A stretch of DNA of 64,000 nt from Azospirillum sp. TSH58 (GCF_003119115.1 NZ_CP022367.1:770001-834000); one strand, 5' to 3'; counted from the stretch's first letter, positions 1 through 10,117 are shown. Numbers and translations: made by a program. The notes: generated from the letters alone by a model not told the origin.

Positions 1-1
1 G

Positions 2-1552
2 GTGGACATGGAGCTTCCCCAGGTCCTGTCCGAATTCGGGGTGGTCTTCCTCCTCTTCGCCATCGGGCTGGAACTGCCGCTGTCGCGCCTGCGGGCGATG
101 CGGCGCTACATCTTCGGCCTGGGGCTGATGCAGGTCGTCCTGACCAGCGCCGCCATCGCCGCCGTCGCCTACGCGCTGGGCGAGGGCATGGCGGCGGCGC
201 TGGTGATCGGCGGCATGCTGGCCTTCTCCTCCACCGCCACGGTGCTGAAGCTGCTGGTCGAGCGCGGGGAGACGGTGGCGCGGTTCGGGCGCGTGTCGGT
301 CGCCGTGCTGATCTTCCAGGATCTCGCCGTCGTGCCGCTGCTGACCCTGCTGCCGCTGCTGGCCGGCGGCGACACCAGCATCCCCTGGGCGCTCGCCCTG
401 GCCGGGGTCAAGGCCGTCGCGGCGATCGGCGCCATCATGCTGCTGGGCCGTTTCGTGGTGCGGCCGGTCTATCACTTCGTGGCCTCGGCCAAGAGTCCGG
501 AAGTGTTCACGGCGACCAACCTGCTGGTCGTCCTGGCGGTCGCCTGGCTGACGGCGGAGGCCGGCATGTCGATGGCGCTGGGCGCCTTCCTGGCCGGCAT
601 GCTGATGGCCGACACCGCCTACCGCCATCAGGTGGAGGCCGACATCGAGCCGTTCCGCGGCCTGCTGCTCGGCCTGTTCTTCATGACGGTGGGCATGACG
701 CTGGACCTGCCCGCCATGCTCCGGCGCGCCGACGACATCCTGATGGTGACCGCGGCGCTCCTGGTCGGGAAGAGCATCCTGCTGTTCCTGCTCTGCCGCC
801 TGTCGGGACTCGGTCTGGCGACCTCGCTGCGCATCGGGCTGCTGCTGTCGCAGGGCGGCGAGTTCGCCTTCGTGCTGATCGGCAAGGCGACGCGGCTGAC
901 GGTGCTGGAGGGCGAGACCGGGCTGCTGCTGTCCTCCTGCGTGGCGCTCAGCATGGCGGTCACGCCGCTGGTCGGCGCCATCGCCCAGCGGCTGGCCCAG
1001 AGGGTCGAGGCCCGCTACGGCGCCGAGGCCTTCGGCGTGGAGACCAGCGACATCACCGGCCATGTGCTGATCGCCGGCTACGGCCGGGTCGGGCGCGCCG
1101 TCGCGCGGCTGCTGCGCACCCACGACATCCCTTACGTCGCGCTCGACCTCGACCCGCAGCGGGTGGCGGCGGCGCGGGCCGAGGGGCTGCCGGTCTATTA
1201 CGGCGATTCCAGCCAGATCGGCGTTCTCCGCGCCGCCGGAATCGAGCGGGCGCGGGCCGCCGTCATCACCGTCAACCGCCCGGACATGGCGGAGCGCGCC
1301 GTGGAGGCCATCCGCCGCGCCGCCCCGCGCCTGGCCATCGCCGCCCGCGCCCACGATCTTGACCGCGGCGCGCGGCTGAAGAAGGCCGGAGCCAGCGCCG
1401 TGGTGCCCGAGACGCTGGAGGCCAGCCTGCAACTGGCCAGCCTCGTGCTGCGCAACGCCGGTGTCGACGCCGAGACCATCGACCAGAGCCTGAAGAGCGT
1501 CCGCGACCGCGGCTACGACGCGCTCAGCGAGCCGGCCGGCCAGAACGACTGA
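2..1552 (+). CDS. CPA2-family (KefB/KefC-type) cation:proton antiporter, 5'-truncated
   Basis: Inner-membrane monovalent cation:proton antiporter or K+ efflux protein. The first readable residues (FGVVFLLFAIGLEL) correspond to the second or third membrane helix of the family, so the true start lies upstream of the window. About ten hydrophobic helices run to residue ~335. A cytoplasmic RCK/TrkA-N nucleotide-binding domain follows at about 350-500, with a Rossmann motif (GYGRVG) and the YGDSS segment typical of Kef proteins. The SQGGEFAFVL motif of CPA2 exchangers is present. The stop is 9 bp before the end of the convergent neighbour. Family assignment is firm; the ion (K+ or Na+) cannot be told from sequence. 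Confidence 0.9.
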   Translation: MDMELPQVLSEFGVVFLLFAIGLELPLSRLRAMRRYIFGLGLMQVVLTSAAIAAVAYALGEGMAAALVIGGMLAFSSTATVLKLLVERGETVARFGRVSVAVLIFQDLAVVPLLTLLPLLAGGDTSIPWALALAGVKAVAAIGAIMLLGRFVVRPVYHFVASAKSPEVFTATNLLVVLAVAWLTAEAGMSMALGAFLAGMLMADTAYRHQVEADIEPFRGLLLGLFFMTVGMTLDLPAMLRRADDILMVTAALLVGKSILLFLLCRLSGLGLATSLRIGLLLSQGGEFAFVLIGKATRLTVLEGETGLLLSSCVALSMAVTPLVGAIAQRLAQRVEARYGAEAFGVETSDITGHVLIAGYGRVGRAVARLLRTHDIPYVALDLDPQRVAAARAEGLPVYYGDSSQIGVLRAAGIERARAAVITVNRPDMAERAVEAIRRAAPRLAIAARAHDLDRGARLKKAGASAVVPETLEASLQLASLVLRNAGVDAETIDQSLKSVRDRGYDALSEPAGQND

Positions 1553-1561
1553 CCGACCCCG

Positions 1562-3361
1562 TCAGCGCTCGACCCGCCACAGGTCGAAGACGGCGCCGCG
1601 GTAGACCTCCGCCGCGCCCGGCGGCGGTTTCAGCCCCGCCGCGTGGAAGACGTTGGAGAACATCACCAGCACGTAATCGTACTTGTCCCGCCAGCCGACG
1701 TAGTGCGGGCAGGGCTCGACATGGTCGCGCAGCGTCGCCTCTTCGGGGCGGGAGAGCAGGCGCACGTCCACCGGAACCCCCTCGTAGATCGCCATGCAAC
1801 GGTCGCGGTCGGGCTGGGTCACGGTCAGCGGCTGCTTGCCCGGATGGCTGAACAGGGTCGGGACGAACGCACGCCGCTCCACGGTGATCAGCGACGGCAG
1901 ATGGATCAGGCTGGGCAAGGCGACCAGCGCGTGCCGCCAGGGCGGCTGGGTGAGCAGGAACTCCCGCGTGTTGCAGCAGCCGGCCTCCCGCCCCGCCCAG
2001 GCGATCAGGACGGAGCGTCCCGGCTCGATCCGCTCCATGGCGCGGCGCAGGTCGGCCACATCGTCCTCATAGGCCAGCCAGTTGAGCGTCAGCACGCCGG
2101 TCCGCACCGTCAGCAGGGCGAGCAGCCCGGCGGCGAAGACCGCCGCGGCGCGGGCGCTGGGAAAGCGGATGTCGGTGCCGGCCACCAGCAGGAAGGCCGC
2201 AAGGATCCAGAAGCGGATCGACACGAAATAGGTGCCGAAGAAGGGGTCCGGCACGACGAAGAAGGCCAGCGCGAACAGCCCCGCCGCCAGCAGCATCGCC
2301 GGCGCAGCGCGCAGCCAGCCGGCCAGACGCGCCGCCACCATGCCGCCGAGGATCAGCAGCAGGGTCGCCACGTCCAGCAGCGTGTTGTAGTTCAGGACCG
2401 GGGCCAGCATGTCGTGCAGCCGGTAGCGCCACTGCTTCAGCTCGGTCAGCTTCTTCAGCCGCCAGTAGAACTCCTTCAGCAGCAGGACCGGCGTGCTGTC
2501 GCGGGCGCCCACCGCCGCCGCGTCGGACTGCAGGAGATGCGTCCCCACCGTGCCGGCGAACAGCGCCGCGGGAAGGACCAGCAGCGCGGCGAAGCGCAGG
2601 GCGTCGCGCCCGAGATTGGCAAGCGTCAGCGGCTTGCGCCCCCGCCCCACATACTTCACCGCCTCCACCGCGAACAGGCAGAGCAGGAAGGAGCCGAGCA
2701 CGATGGCGTGGGCGAAGTAGAGGAACAGGGCGCAGCCCATCCCCACCGGCACCTGCCAGCGCCGCCCCGCCAGCGCGATCCACAGCGACAGCCCGACCAG
2801 CAGGAAGCCGAGGCCGAGCGAGAAGCTCATGAAGCCGCCGATCAGCGTGGCGTTGTAGATGAACAGCGCGCCGCACAGCGGCCACAGGCTCCACCGCCCG
2901 AACAGCGTGCGGTTCAGCAGCATCGCCCCGAACAGGGTCAGCAGCCCGGCCAGCGCCATGTAGACCCGCCCGGCGACGTACAGCGGCAGCACGCTGGCCA
3001 GCGGCAGCATGACCGCCTCCATCAGCAGGTTCGGGACCGGCGTCAGGGAGGCGGTGTAATGGTCGGCCAGAAAGGGATCGGTCCGGAAATGCAGCAGAAC
3101 GTCCACCCGCGCCAGATGGTTCGGGTAGTCGAGCAGCGGCGGCATTTCCACGAGGATGAGCGGCAGCAGAAGCAGCGCCAGGATCACCGGCAGCACGAGC
3201 AGCAGCGGCGGCGACCAGGCTCCGGCCCCGGCGTCCGTCCGCAAGGCGGCGGGGCCGGGGCCGGATGCCCGCGACAGTCCTGAATGGTCCACCGGCGCCT
3301 CCTGCATTTGGTGCAATGCGGAAGGCTCAACACATCCGCCGTCCGCATCGCCAGAAGGCAA
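1562..3361 (-). CDS. Polytopic membrane protein, GT-C-like
   Basis: Protein of about 599 residues with roughly ten hydrophobic segments from residue ~50 to ~430 and a soluble C-terminal part of about 170 residues. The first periplasmic loop holds a DYPNHLAR motif. Acidic motifs in that loop are typical of GT-C membrane glycosyltransferases that use lipid-linked sugars, but no family can be named. The start is uncertain: neither the ATG at 3361 nor the one at 3307 has a good ribosome-binding site, and the first ~48 residues look poorly structured. It is convergent with the antiporter gene. A role in surface glycan assembly is inference only. Confidence 0.75.
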   Translation of the reverse strand: MPSGDADGGCVEPSALHQMQEAPVDHSGLSRASGPGPAALRTDAGAGAWSPPLLLVLPVILALLLLPLILVEMPPLLDYPNHLARVDVLLHFRTDPFLADHYTASLTPVPNLLMEAVMLPLASVLPLYVAGRVYMALAGLLTLFGAMLLNRTLFGRWSLWPLCGALFIYNATLIGGFMSFSLGLGFLLVGLSLWIALAGRRWQVPVGMGCALFLYFAHAIVLGSFLLCLFAVEAVKYVGRGRKPLTLANLGRDALRFAALLVLPAALFAGTVGTHLLQSDAAAVGARDSTPVLLLKEFYWRLKKLTELKQWRYRLHDMLAPVLNYNTLLDVATLLLILGGMVAARLAGWLRAAPAMLLAAGLFALAFFVVPDPFFGTYFVSIRFWILAAFLLVAGTDIRFPSARAAAVFAAGLLALLTVRTGVLTLNWLAYEDDVADLRRAMERIEPGRSVLIAWAGREAGCCNTREFLLTQPPWRHALVALPSLIHLPSLITVERRAFVPTLFSHPGKQPLTVTQPDRDRCMAIYEGVPVDVRLLSRPEEATLRDHVEPCPHYVGWRDKYDYVLVMFSNVFHAAGLKPPPGAAEVYRGAVFDLWRVER

Positions 3362-3500
3362 TGGCGTTACGGATCGGCGTTGGACTTAGTCCATGGCCCG
3401 GACGGGGCAGGCTCCATGGCCCGCCGCGGCTCCATTGGCATGAGGCCGGGCGCCCTGCCCGCCCCTTTTCGCGGGTAGGCCGGGCACCGCCGGCGTAGCG

Positions 3501-4541
3501 TCACGGCTGCGGGAAGACCCGGGCGCGGTCGATGTGGACGGTGCACTGGTCACCAAGGCGCAGGCCCAGGGCGGTCAGCCGTTCGCGGTCCATCTCGGCC
3601 TCCAGCGGCAGGCCGGCGAGGTCGATCTCGATCCGCGCGTCCGGCCCCACCACATGGATGCCCGACACCCGGCCCGGCCCGCCGGCGCTGGGGCTGAGGC
3701 CGAGGTCGTGCGGGCGCACATAGGCGATGGCCGGGCCGCGGACCGTGCCATCGGCGGGGATGGACAGCGCCCCGTTGGCCGTCCGCGCCACCCCATCCGC
3801 CACAATGCAGTCGAAGCGGTTCACTTGCCCCAGGAACTCGTAGACGAAGGCGGAGGCCGGACGGTCGTAGACGTCCGCCGGGCTGCCCACCTGCTCGATC
3901 CGGCCCTGGCTCATCACCACCACGCGGTCGGCCAGTTCCAGCGCCTCCTCCTGGTCATGGGTGACGAAGACGGAGGTGATGTGGATGTCCTCGTGCAGCT
4001 TGCGCAGCCAGCGCCGCAGCTCCTTGCGCACCTTGGCGTCGAGCGCGCCGAACGGTTCGTCGAGCAGCAGCACCTTCGGCTCGATGGCGAGCGCGCGGGC
4101 CAGCGCCACGCGCTGCCGCTGCCCGCCGGAGAGCTGCGCCGGATAGCGGTCGGCGAAATGGGCGAGCTGGACCAGGTCCAGCAGCTCCATGACCCGCCGC
4201 TTGATCTCGGTGGAGGTCGGGCGCTGGCCGCGCGGCCGCACCTTCATCCCGAAGGCCACGTTCTCGAAGACGGTCATGTGGCGGAACAGCGCGTAATGCT
4301 GGAAGACGAAGCCGACCTGCCGCTCCCGCGGGGTGAGGCTCAAAGCCTCCTCCCCGTTGAGCAGGAGGCTGCCGGAATCGGCGAACTCCAGCCCCGCCAT
4401 GATGCGCAGCAGGGTCGTCTTGCCCGACCCCGAGGGACCGAGCAGGGCCAGAAGCTCGCCCGAGCGGACTTCGAGGTCCACCGAATCGAGCGCGCGGAAA
4501 CTGCCGAATTGCTTGGTGATGCCGGAAACCTGGATCGCCAT
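3501..4541 (-). CDS. cysA: Sulfate/thiosulfate ABC importer ATPase CysA
   Basis: ATP-binding subunit that drives sulfate/thiosulfate import, 346 residues. The Walker A (GPSGSGKT), the signature (LSGGQRQR), Walker B ([11 protein letters not shown]) and the switch His (VTHDQEEA) are all present. A C-terminal TOBE-like domain (about 240-346) is typical of CysA/MalK-type ATPases. It is the last gene of the sbp-cysT-cysW-cysA operon and starts 13 bp after cysW, with a GAGG ribosome-binding site overlapping the cysW stop region. The assignment to sulfate comes mainly from the neighbouring permeases and binding protein. Confidence 0.95.
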   Translation of the reverse strand: MAIQVSGITKQFGSFRALDSVDLEVRSGELLALLGPSGSGKTTLLRIMAGLEFADSGSLLLNGEEALSLTPRERQVGFVFQHYALFRHMTVFENVAFGMKVRPRGQRPTSTEIKRRVMELLDLVQLAHFADRYPAQLSGGQRQRVALARALAIEPKVLLLDEPFGALDAKVRKELRRWLRKLHEDIHITSVFVTHDQEEALELADRVVVMSQGRIEQVGSPADVYDRPASAFVYEFLGQVNRFDCIVADGVARTANGALSIPADGTVRGPAIAYVRPHDLGLSPSAGGPGRVSGIHVVGPDARIEIDLAGLPLEAEMDRERLTALGLRLGDQCTVHIDRARVFPQP

Positions 4542-4554
4542 GACGTGCGTCGCC

Positions 4555-5415
4555 TCAATGCCGGGTGGCCGCCAGCTCAGCCCCGAAGCGCCATTCCAGC
4601 ACCGACTTCACGACCAGCGTGACGAGGGCGAGCATGGCCAGCACCGAGGCCACCGCGAAGGCAGCGACCAAGTTGTATTCGTTGTAGAGGATCTCGACAT
4701 GCAGGGGCATCGTGTTGGTCTCGCCCCGGATGTGGCCGGACACCACCGACACCGCGCCGAACTCGCCCATCGCGCGGGCGTTGCACAGCAGGACGCCGTA
4801 CAGCAGGCCCCATTTGATGTTCGGAAGGGTGACGCGCCAGAAGGTCTGCCAGCCGGACGCGCCCAGCACCAGCGCCGCCTCCTCCTCCTCGTTGCCCTGC
4901 TCCTGCATCAGCGGGATCAGCTCGCGGGCGACGAAGGGGAAGGTGACGAAGACGGTGGCGAGCACCAGCCCCGGCACCGCGAAGATGATCTGGATGCCCT
5001 GCGATTTCAGGAACGGCCCCATCAGCCCGTGCAGCCCGAACAGCAGCACGTAGATCAGGCCGGAGATCACCGGCGACACCGAGAAAGGCAGGTCGATCAG
5101 CGTGATCAGCACGTCCTTGCCGCGGAAGTCGAACTTGGCGATGCACCAGGACGCCGCCACGCCGAAGAGGAGGTTCATCGGCACGGCGATGGCCGCGACG
5201 ATCAGCGTCAGCTTGATCGCCGCCACCGCGTCCGGCTCCATCAGGGCCGCCCAGTAGGCGTCCGTGCCGCGGCGCAGCGCCTCCACGAAGACCGCGACCA
5301 GCGGCAGGACCAGGAACAGCAGCAGGAAGGCCAGCGCCGTGGCGATCAGAAGCCCCTTCACCCACCGGCTGTCGGCCAGCGCCGGCGTGAAGCCGACGGC
5401 TTTCTTAACGAGCAT
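4555..5415 (-). CDS. cysW: Sulfate ABC importer permease CysW
   Basis: Inner-membrane permease of the sulfate/thiosulfate importer, 286 residues with about six membrane helices. The EAA-type loop that contacts the ATPase is visible as [23 protein letters not shown] near residues 170-190. The start overlaps the end of cysT by 11 bp, so the two are translationally coupled. It forms the heterodimeric channel with CysT. Conserved sequence such as [13 protein letters not shown] matches the CysW rather than the CysT side of the pair. Confidence 0.94.
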   Translation of the reverse strand: MLVKKAVGFTPALADSRWVKGLLIATALAFLLLFLVLPLVAVFVEALRRGTDAYWAALMEPDAVAAIKLTLIVAAIAVPMNLLFGVAASWCIAKFDFRGKDVLITLIDLPFSVSPVISGLIYVLLFGLHGLMGPFLKSQGIQIIFAVPGLVLATVFVTFPFVARELIPLMQEQGNEEEEAALVLGASGWQTFWRVTLPNIKWGLLYGVLLCNARAMGEFGAVSVVSGHIRGETNTMPLHVEILYNEYNLVAAFAVASVLAMLALVTLVVKSVLEWRFGAELAATRH

Positions 5416-6292
5416 GGCGCGACCTCATCCAGGCTTGCAGCAGGTTCAGGGCCAGCAGAAGCACGAAGGACGCCATCAGCATCAGCACGCCGACCGCGGC
5501 GGCGCCGGCATAGTCGTACTGCTCCAGCTTGATGACGATCAGCAGCGGAAGGATCTCCGACAGGCCGGGGATGTTACCGGCGATGAAGATCACCGATCCA
5601 TACTCCCCCACCCCGCGGGCGAAGGCCAGCGCGAAGCCGGTCAGCAGCGCCGGCAGCAGCGCCGGGAACACCACCCGCCGGAAGGCCTGCCAGCGGGTGG
5701 CGCCCAGCGCGGCGGCGGCCTCCTCCTCCTCCGGCGGCAGGTCCTGGAGGATCGGCTGCACGGTGCGGACCACGAAGGGCAGGCCGATGAAGGTCAGGGC
5801 GATGGCGATGCCCAGCGGCGTGAAGGCCACCCTCAGCCCGAACCACTCCATCAGCAGGGAGCCGATCCAGCCGTTGGGCGCGTAGAGCGCGCTGAGCGCG
5901 ATGCCGGCCACCGCGGTGGGCAGGGCGAAGGGCAGGTCCACCAGCGCATCGACGATCCGGTCGCCGGGAAAGCGGTAGCGCACCAGCACCCAGGCGACGA
6001 TGAAGCCGAAGACGGCGTTGATCGCGGCGGCGGCCAGCGACAGCCCGAAACTGACCTTGAAGGCGGCCAGGACGCGCGGCGTCAGCACCGCGTCCCAGAA
6101 GCCGGACCAGCCCAGCCCCGCCGCCTTCAGCGCCAGCGCGGCCAGCGGCAGCAGGACGATCAGGGACAGATAGGTCAGCGTGAATCCCAGGGTCAGCCCG
6201 AAGCCGGGCAGGACGCTGGGTTTCCGAAGAACGCTCAACACCGTGCCCCCCGCATTGGGGAGCACGGCGTCGCTCGTGGTTGCCGCGACCAC
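5405..6292 (-). CDS. cysT: Sulfate ABC importer permease CysT (CysU)
   Basis: Second inner-membrane permease of the sulfate importer, 295 residues with six to seven hydrophobic segments. The motif [14 protein letters not shown] and an EAA loop ([16 protein letters not shown]) are typical of CysT/CysU. It starts with GTG at 6292, only 3 bp after the sbp stop, using an AAGGG site inside the end of sbp. It overlaps cysW by 11 bp, so the whole unit is one tightly coupled operon. Confidence 0.94.
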   Translation of the reverse strand: MVAATTSDAVLPNAGGTVLSVLRKPSVLPGFGLTLGFTLTYLSLIVLLPLAALALKAAGLGWSGFWDAVLTPRVLAAFKVSFGLSLAAAAINAVFGFIVAWVLVRYRFPGDRIVDALVDLPFALPTAVAGIALSALYAPNGWIGSLLMEWFGLRVAFTPLGIAIALTFIGLPFVVRTVQPILQDLPPEEEEAAAALGATRWQAFRRVVFPALLPALLTGFALAFARGVGEYGSVIFIAGNIPGLSEILPLLIVIKLEQYDYAGAAAVGVLMLMASFVLLLALNLLQAWMRSRHAR

Positions 6293-6295
6293 GGG

Positions 6296-7348
6296 TCAGC
6301 GGCCCTTCTGATAGATCTGGTCGAAGACGCCGCCATCCGCGAAGTGCTTCTCCTGCGCCGTGCGCCAGCCCCCGAAGGAACCGTCGATGGTCACGAGCTT
6401 AACATTCGGGAAGCGATCCGCATACCGTGCAGCGACCTCCGGCAGGCGCGGGCGGTAGAAGTTCTTCGCCGCGATCTCCTGCGCCTCGGGGGTATAGAGG
6501 AAGTTCAGGTAGGCTTCCGCCGCCTTCCGGGTGCCCTTGCGGTCCACCACCGAATCGACGACCGTGACCGGCGGCTCCGCCAGGATCGACAGCGACGGCA
6601 CGACGATGTCGAACTTGTCGGCGCCGAACTCCTGGAGCGACAGGAAGGCCTCGTTCTCCCAGGCCAGCAGCACGTCGCCGAGCTGCCGCTGCGTGAAGGT
6701 GACGGTGGAACCGCGGGCGCCGCTGTCCAGCACCGGCACGTTCTTGAACAGGTCGGCGACGAACTGCTTGGCCTTGGCCTCGTCGTTGCCGTTCTTCTCC
6801 AGCGAATAGGCCCAGGCGGCGAGATAGTTCCAGCGCGCCCCGCCCGAGGTCTTCGGATTCGGGGTGATGACCTGAACGCCCGGCTTCAGAAGGTCGTCCC
6901 AATCCTTGATCTGCTTCGGGTTGCCCTTGCGGACCAGGAAGACGATGGTCGAGGTGTAGGGGGAGCTGTTGTTCGGCAGGCGCGTCTGCCAGGTCTTCGG
7001 CAGGGCGCCGGAGTCGGCGATGGCGTCGATGTCGTAGGCCAGCGCCAGCGTCACCACGTCGGCGTCCAGCCCGTCGATGACCGAACGCGCCTGCTTGCCC
7101 GACCCGCCGTGCGACTGCTTGACGGACACCGTCTGGCCGTTTTCCTCCTGCCACTTCTTGGCGAACGCCTTGTTGAACTCCACATAAAACTCACGCGTGG
7201 GGTCGTAGGAGACGTTCAGCAGAGTGGTCTGCGCCTTGGCCGGCGCGATGGTCAGCATGGCGAGGGCGACACCCGCGGCCAACGCGGACAGCCGGCCAAC
7301 GGGAAACCGGTTCGCGCGGAGCGCGGAGAGCCGATCACGAAACGACAT
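6296..7348 (-). CDS. sbp: Periplasmic sulfate-binding protein
   Basis: Substrate-binding protein that captures sulfate (or thiosulfate) in the periplasm and delivers it to CysTW, 350 residues. A Sec signal peptide ends near APAKAQ (about residue 40). The mature protein has the family signatures [22 protein letters not shown] and [12 protein letters not shown]. It is the first gene of the operon, with a clear GAGGGAG ribosome-binding site. Whether it prefers sulfate (Sbp) or thiosulfate (CysP) cannot be settled here. Confidence 0.95.
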   Translation of the reverse strand: MSFRDRLSALRANRFPVGRLSALAAGVALAMLTIAPAKAQTTLLNVSYDPTREFYVEFNKAFAKKWQEENGQTVSVKQSHGGSGKQARSVIDGLDADVVTLALAYDIDAIADSGALPKTWQTRLPNNSSPYTSTIVFLVRKGNPKQIKDWDDLLKPGVQVITPNPKTSGGARWNYLAAWAYSLEKNGNDEAKAKQFVADLFKNVPVLDSGARGSTVTFTQRQLGDVLLAWENEAFLSLQEFGADKFDIVVPSLSILAEPPVTVVDSVVDRKGTRKAAEAYLNFLYTPEAQEIAAKNFYRPRLPEVAARYADRFPNVKLVTIDGSFGGWRTAQEKHFADGGVFDQIYQKGR

Positions 7349-7670
7349 GGCACACTCCCTCGGTATGGTTCATTGGGGGACGGATGCCGGCCCTCCGGGC
7401 CAAGCACCGCACCGCTGTTCACAAAACCGGCCATTGCACCGGATCGACTGGGCCGTATTCACATTCTTTATAATGTATATGCAATATCCATTTGCCTCCT
7501 AGAGTTTGCATGATTCCGGGAAGGCCGCAAGGCTGTTTTTTGTCATTTCCCGCGAGACGCCGCGTACATTCCACAAAGCACTGTGAAATCGCCGTCCCGC
7601 GGATCGGGCTGGATGCGATGCGCCGGATCGCTATCATGCGCGCCCTCTCCGCCTCCTGTCCCGAACCGCC
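7349..7670. promoter_or_regulatory. Divergent promoter region of sulfate operon
   Basis: A 322-bp gap between the leftward sulfate operon and the rightward DUF1612-like gene. It contains an AT-rich island at about 7455-7490 (TTCTTTATAATGTATATGC) in otherwise GC-rich DNA. This is the likely promoter or regulator-binding zone of the sbp operon. CysB-type sites are AT-rich, but I cannot identify an exact box or a convincing -35/-10 pair. No gene is seen here. Confidence 0.45.
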
Positions 7671-8819
7671 ATGTCCGAAACAGTCCAGCCCCCCTCCTCC
7701 GCCCTCCTGACCGCCCTACTGGAGGCCGAACGCGCGCTCGGCCGGCTGGCGGAGGTGGCGCAGGACCCGACGCGCCGCCGGCGGCTGTGGGCCGACGCGG
7801 CGCGTCGGGAGTCCTGCGCGGCGGCGCGGCTCGACGGGGTGGCGGTGGATTCCGCGGACTTCCTGGTGGCGACCATCGGCACCGACCTCGTGCCCACCGC
7901 CGGGCGTGGGGCGGCGCAATCGGTCCGCGCGCTGTGGCAGGGCGCCCTGTTCACGCAGGGCGTCATCGCCGCCCCCGCCCGCCGCGCGGAAAACACCCGC
8001 GCAGCGCTGCCGTCCGGCGGGGCCGCCGCCGACGCCTGGCGCGCGGTGGCGGAGTTGGAAGCCGGGGCGGACAGCCGCTTCCCCTTCCCGTCGGACGAGG
8101 AGGACGGCGACGCCGCCCCCATCGCGGACGACGCGCCCCCGGCCTGGACCTTGGGGTGGTCGGAAGCGCTGTGGCGCTGCCTTCAGGCGGAGGTGTCGGG
8201 CCGCGATCCCGGACGGCTGGCCTTCTCGGCCGAGCGCGAGGCGGAGGCCGCGACCCTGCTCAAGCGGCTGGACCACGCCGGGGATTCGCCGGCCCTGCTC
8301 GGCGGCGTGGGCATGCTGGCCGAACTGCTGCGCCCGGCGCCCGACCTGCGGATTCCCGGCTGGGCGGTGCCCTCGGCCCGGCTGATGGGGGCGCTGGCGG
8401 TGGCGCGCTGCTGCCGGGTGCCGACCGTCTGGCTGCCGATGTCGGTGTCCCTGCACGCCGACCGCACGACCGCCGGCCTCGCCGCCCGCGGGCGGGAGGA
8501 GGGGTGGCGGCTGTGGCTGGCCGACACGGTGGCGGAGACGGCGCGGCGGGAGCGGGAGCGGGCCCTGTCCCTGGACCGCACGGCGGAGGGCTGGCAACAG
8601 CGGGTGGGGGCCAAGCGCCGCAACTCCCGCCTCCCGGACCTGCTGGACCTCCTCTTCGAGGAGCCGGCGCTGACCGTACGGCGGGCGCAGAAGCGGCTGG
8701 GCAGCACCTTCCGCGGCGCCCAGCTGCTGGTGGACGAGCTTCTGGAAGCAGGGATCCTGCGCGAGGCGACGAACCGCGCGCTGGACCGCGTGTTTATCGC
8801 CGTGGACCTTGTGCCCTGA
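7671..8819 (+). CDS. DUF1612/HTH-type hypothetical protein
   Basis: Soluble protein of 382 residues. The N-terminal half (a helical LLEAERALGRL start, a DFLVATIGTDLV segment) and the C-terminal winged-helix-like part (RLPDLLDLLFEEPALTVRRA... AGILREATNRALDRVF) resemble the DUF1612-plus-helix-turn-helix proteins common in rhizobia and Azospirillum, which are distantly related to Fic-associated DNA-binding proteins. I saw no Fic catalytic motif. The ATG at 7671 has no strong ribosome-binding site. Function unknown; DNA binding is inferred from the C-terminal fold pattern. Confidence 0.7.
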   Translation: MSETVQPPSSALLTALLEAERALGRLAEVAQDPTRRRRLWADAARRESCAAARLDGVAVDSADFLVATIGTDLVPTAGRGAAQSVRALWQGALFTQGVIAAPARRAENTRAALPSGGAAADAWRAVAELEAGADSRFPFPSDEEDGDAAPIADDAPPAWTLGWSEALWRCLQAEVSGRDPGRLAFSAEREAEAATLLKRLDHAGDSPALLGGVGMLAELLRPAPDLRIPGWAVPSARLMGALAVARCCRVPTVWLPMSVSLHADRTTAGLAARGREEGWRLWLADTVAETARRERERALSLDRTAEGWQQRVGAKRRNSRLPDLLDLLFEEPALTVRRAQKRLGSTFRGAQLLVDELLEAGILREATNRALDRVFIAVDLVP

Positions 8820-8833
8820 TGCGGCTGGAACGG

Positions 8834-8872
8834 ATCAGATGTCGCCCATCAGATGTCGCCCATCAGATGTCG
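8834..8872. repeat. 14-bp tandem repeat, 2.8 copies
   Basis: ATCAGATGTCGCCC occurs at 8834-8847 and 8848-8861, with a partial third copy at 8862-8872 that contains the stop codon of the leftward Rrf2 gene. The array fills the gap between two convergent genes. It looks like replication slippage of the gene end. Confidence 0.9.
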
Positions 8873-9315
8873 AAGTTGACGGGCAGGCCGCCGGTCGCCT
8901 GACGGTGGCGCAGGGCGTCGGACAGGGTCTGGTTGTCGAGCACCTGCGCGGTGGCGTCGCGCACCTGGACCATCAGCCAGCGCACCGAACAGGTCGGCGG
9001 GTCGATGCAGTCCTCGCAGGGACGGAAGGAATTCTTGCTGGCGCAGGGAATCGGCGCCAGATGCCCGTCGATCAGCCGGATCACCTCGCCGAAGGAAATC
9101 TCCTCCGCCGGACGTGCCAGCCGGTAGCCGCCGCTCTTGCCGCGCTTGGCGAACAGCAGGCCATGCTTGCGCAGTTCCACCAGAATGGCTTCCAGGAACT
9201 TGCGCGGGATGTTCTCCCGCTCGGCGATTTCGGCGATCAGGACGAGTTCGTCATCCGTCCGCTCGGCCAGCATGATCAGCGCACGCAGGGCGTATTTGGC
9301 TTTTTGCGACAGCAT
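8863..9315 (-). CDS. Rrf2-family transcriptional regulator
   Basis: Dimeric winged-helix regulator, 150 residues, the usual length for the family. The N-terminal helix-turn-helix (SQKAKYALRALIMLAE... IAERENIPRKFLEAIL) and the wing (KRGKSGGYRLARP) are typical. It carries four cysteines at 91, 100, 103 and 109. IscR/NsrR-type members bind an Fe-S cluster through three cysteines in this region, so a redox, iron-sulfur or NO sensing role is likely but not proven. The start was chosen by homology: the frame is open further upstream to about 10077 but that part overlaps the next gene. Its target may be the sulfate operon about 1.5 kb away or the divergent hydrolase gene; this is inference. Confidence 0.88.
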   Translation of the reverse strand: MLSQKAKYALRALIMLAERTDDELVLIAEIAERENIPRKFLEAILVELRKHGLLFAKRGKSGGYRLARPAEEISFGEVIRLIDGHLAPIPCASKNSFRPCEDCIDPPTCSVRWLMVQVRDATAQVLDNQTLSDALRHRQATGGLPVNFDI

Positions 9316-9441
9316 TCGGTCCGGCACCGCCCCCCGCGGCGGAATGGGATAAAGATAAAGTGCACTCCATATAGCCGTGTTGCCCAGGAATTGGTACCGG
9401 TTCTTGCCCTGGAAAACGGTGGCGCGTAAGGTCGGACACGA

Positions 9442-9469
9442 ATTGATCCCTGACCATTGATCACTGACC
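9442..9469. repeat. 14-bp tandem duplication upstream of hydrolase gene
   Basis: ATTGATCCCTGACC (9442-9455) is followed directly by ATTGATCACTGACC (9456-9469), one mismatch. It ends just before the GAAGGA ribosome-binding site of the gene at 9485, so it lies in the leader or promoter. Confidence 0.85.
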
Positions 9470-9484
9470 GGCGAAGGACGCGGC

Positions 9485-10117
9485 ATGCAGACCATCATCG
9501 TTCCCGTCACTCCGTTCCAGCAGAACTGCACGGTGCTCTGGTGTCCGGAGACGATGAGGGGCGCCGCCGTCGACCCCGGCGGCGATCTTCCGCGCATCCT
9601 GCGCGCCGCCCAGTCGAAGGGCGTGACGCTTGAGAAGATCCTGGTCACCCATGGCCACATCGACCATGCCGGCGCCGTCGCCGACCTCGCCGACGAGTTG
9701 AAGCTGCCCATCGAAGGGCCGCACCGCGAGGACCAGTTCTGGATCGACGGCATGCCGATGCAGAGCCAGATGTTCGGCTTCCCGCCGGTCCGTTCCTTCA
9801 CGCCGGACCGCTGGCTGGAGGAAGGCGACACGGTGACGGTCGGCAACCTGACGCTGGACGTCCACCACTGCCCGGGCCACACGCCGGGCCATGTCGTCTT
9901 CGTGCACAAGCCCAGCCGGATCGCCATCGTCGGCGACGTGCTGTTCCAGGGCTCCATCGGCCGCACCGACTTCCCCAAGGGCAACCACGGCGACCTGATC
10001 GAATCGATCCGCAGCAAGCTGTTCCCGCTGGGCGACGACGTGACCTTCATCCCCGGCCACGGCCCGACCTCGACCATCGGGGAGGAGCGCCTCTACAACC
10101 CCTTCCTCAACGACTGA
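9485..10117 (+). CDS. Metallo-beta-lactamase-fold hydrolase, glyoxalase II-like
   Basis: Cytoplasmic metal-dependent hydrolase of 210 residues, close to the short YcbL/GloC-type glyoxalase II proteins that hydrolyse S-lactoylglutathione or similar thioesters. The metal motif THGHIDH (H56, H58, D60, H61) is complete. Later metal-binding positions are in CPGHTPGH, GDVLFQGSIGRTD and PGHGP. A GAAGGA ribosome-binding site precedes the ATG. It is divergent from the Rrf2 gene, with about 170 bp between them. The substrate is inferred from the family only. Confidence 0.88.
   Translation: MQTIIVPVTPFQQNCTVLWCPETMRGAAVDPGGDLPRILRAAQSKGVTLEKILVTHGHIDHAGAVADLADELKLPIEGPHREDQFWIDGMPMQSQMFGFPPVRSFTPDRWLEEGDTVTVGNLTLDVHHCPGHTPGHVVFVHKPSRIAIVGDVLFQGSIGRTDFPKGNHGDLIESIRSKLFPLGDDVTFIPGHGPTSTIGEERLYNPFLND

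Noticed and set aside
1643-3283. A 546-residue plus-strand frame
   Set aside because: Gln/Arg/His-rich shadow of the minus-strand membrane protein, which has clear hydrophobic helices.
3447-3467. CGGGC-GCCCT-GCCCG hairpin followed by CCCCTTTT on the plus strand
   Set aside because: No plus-strand gene ends here. On the minus strand, where cysA ends, there is no T-run, so a terminator call is not supported.
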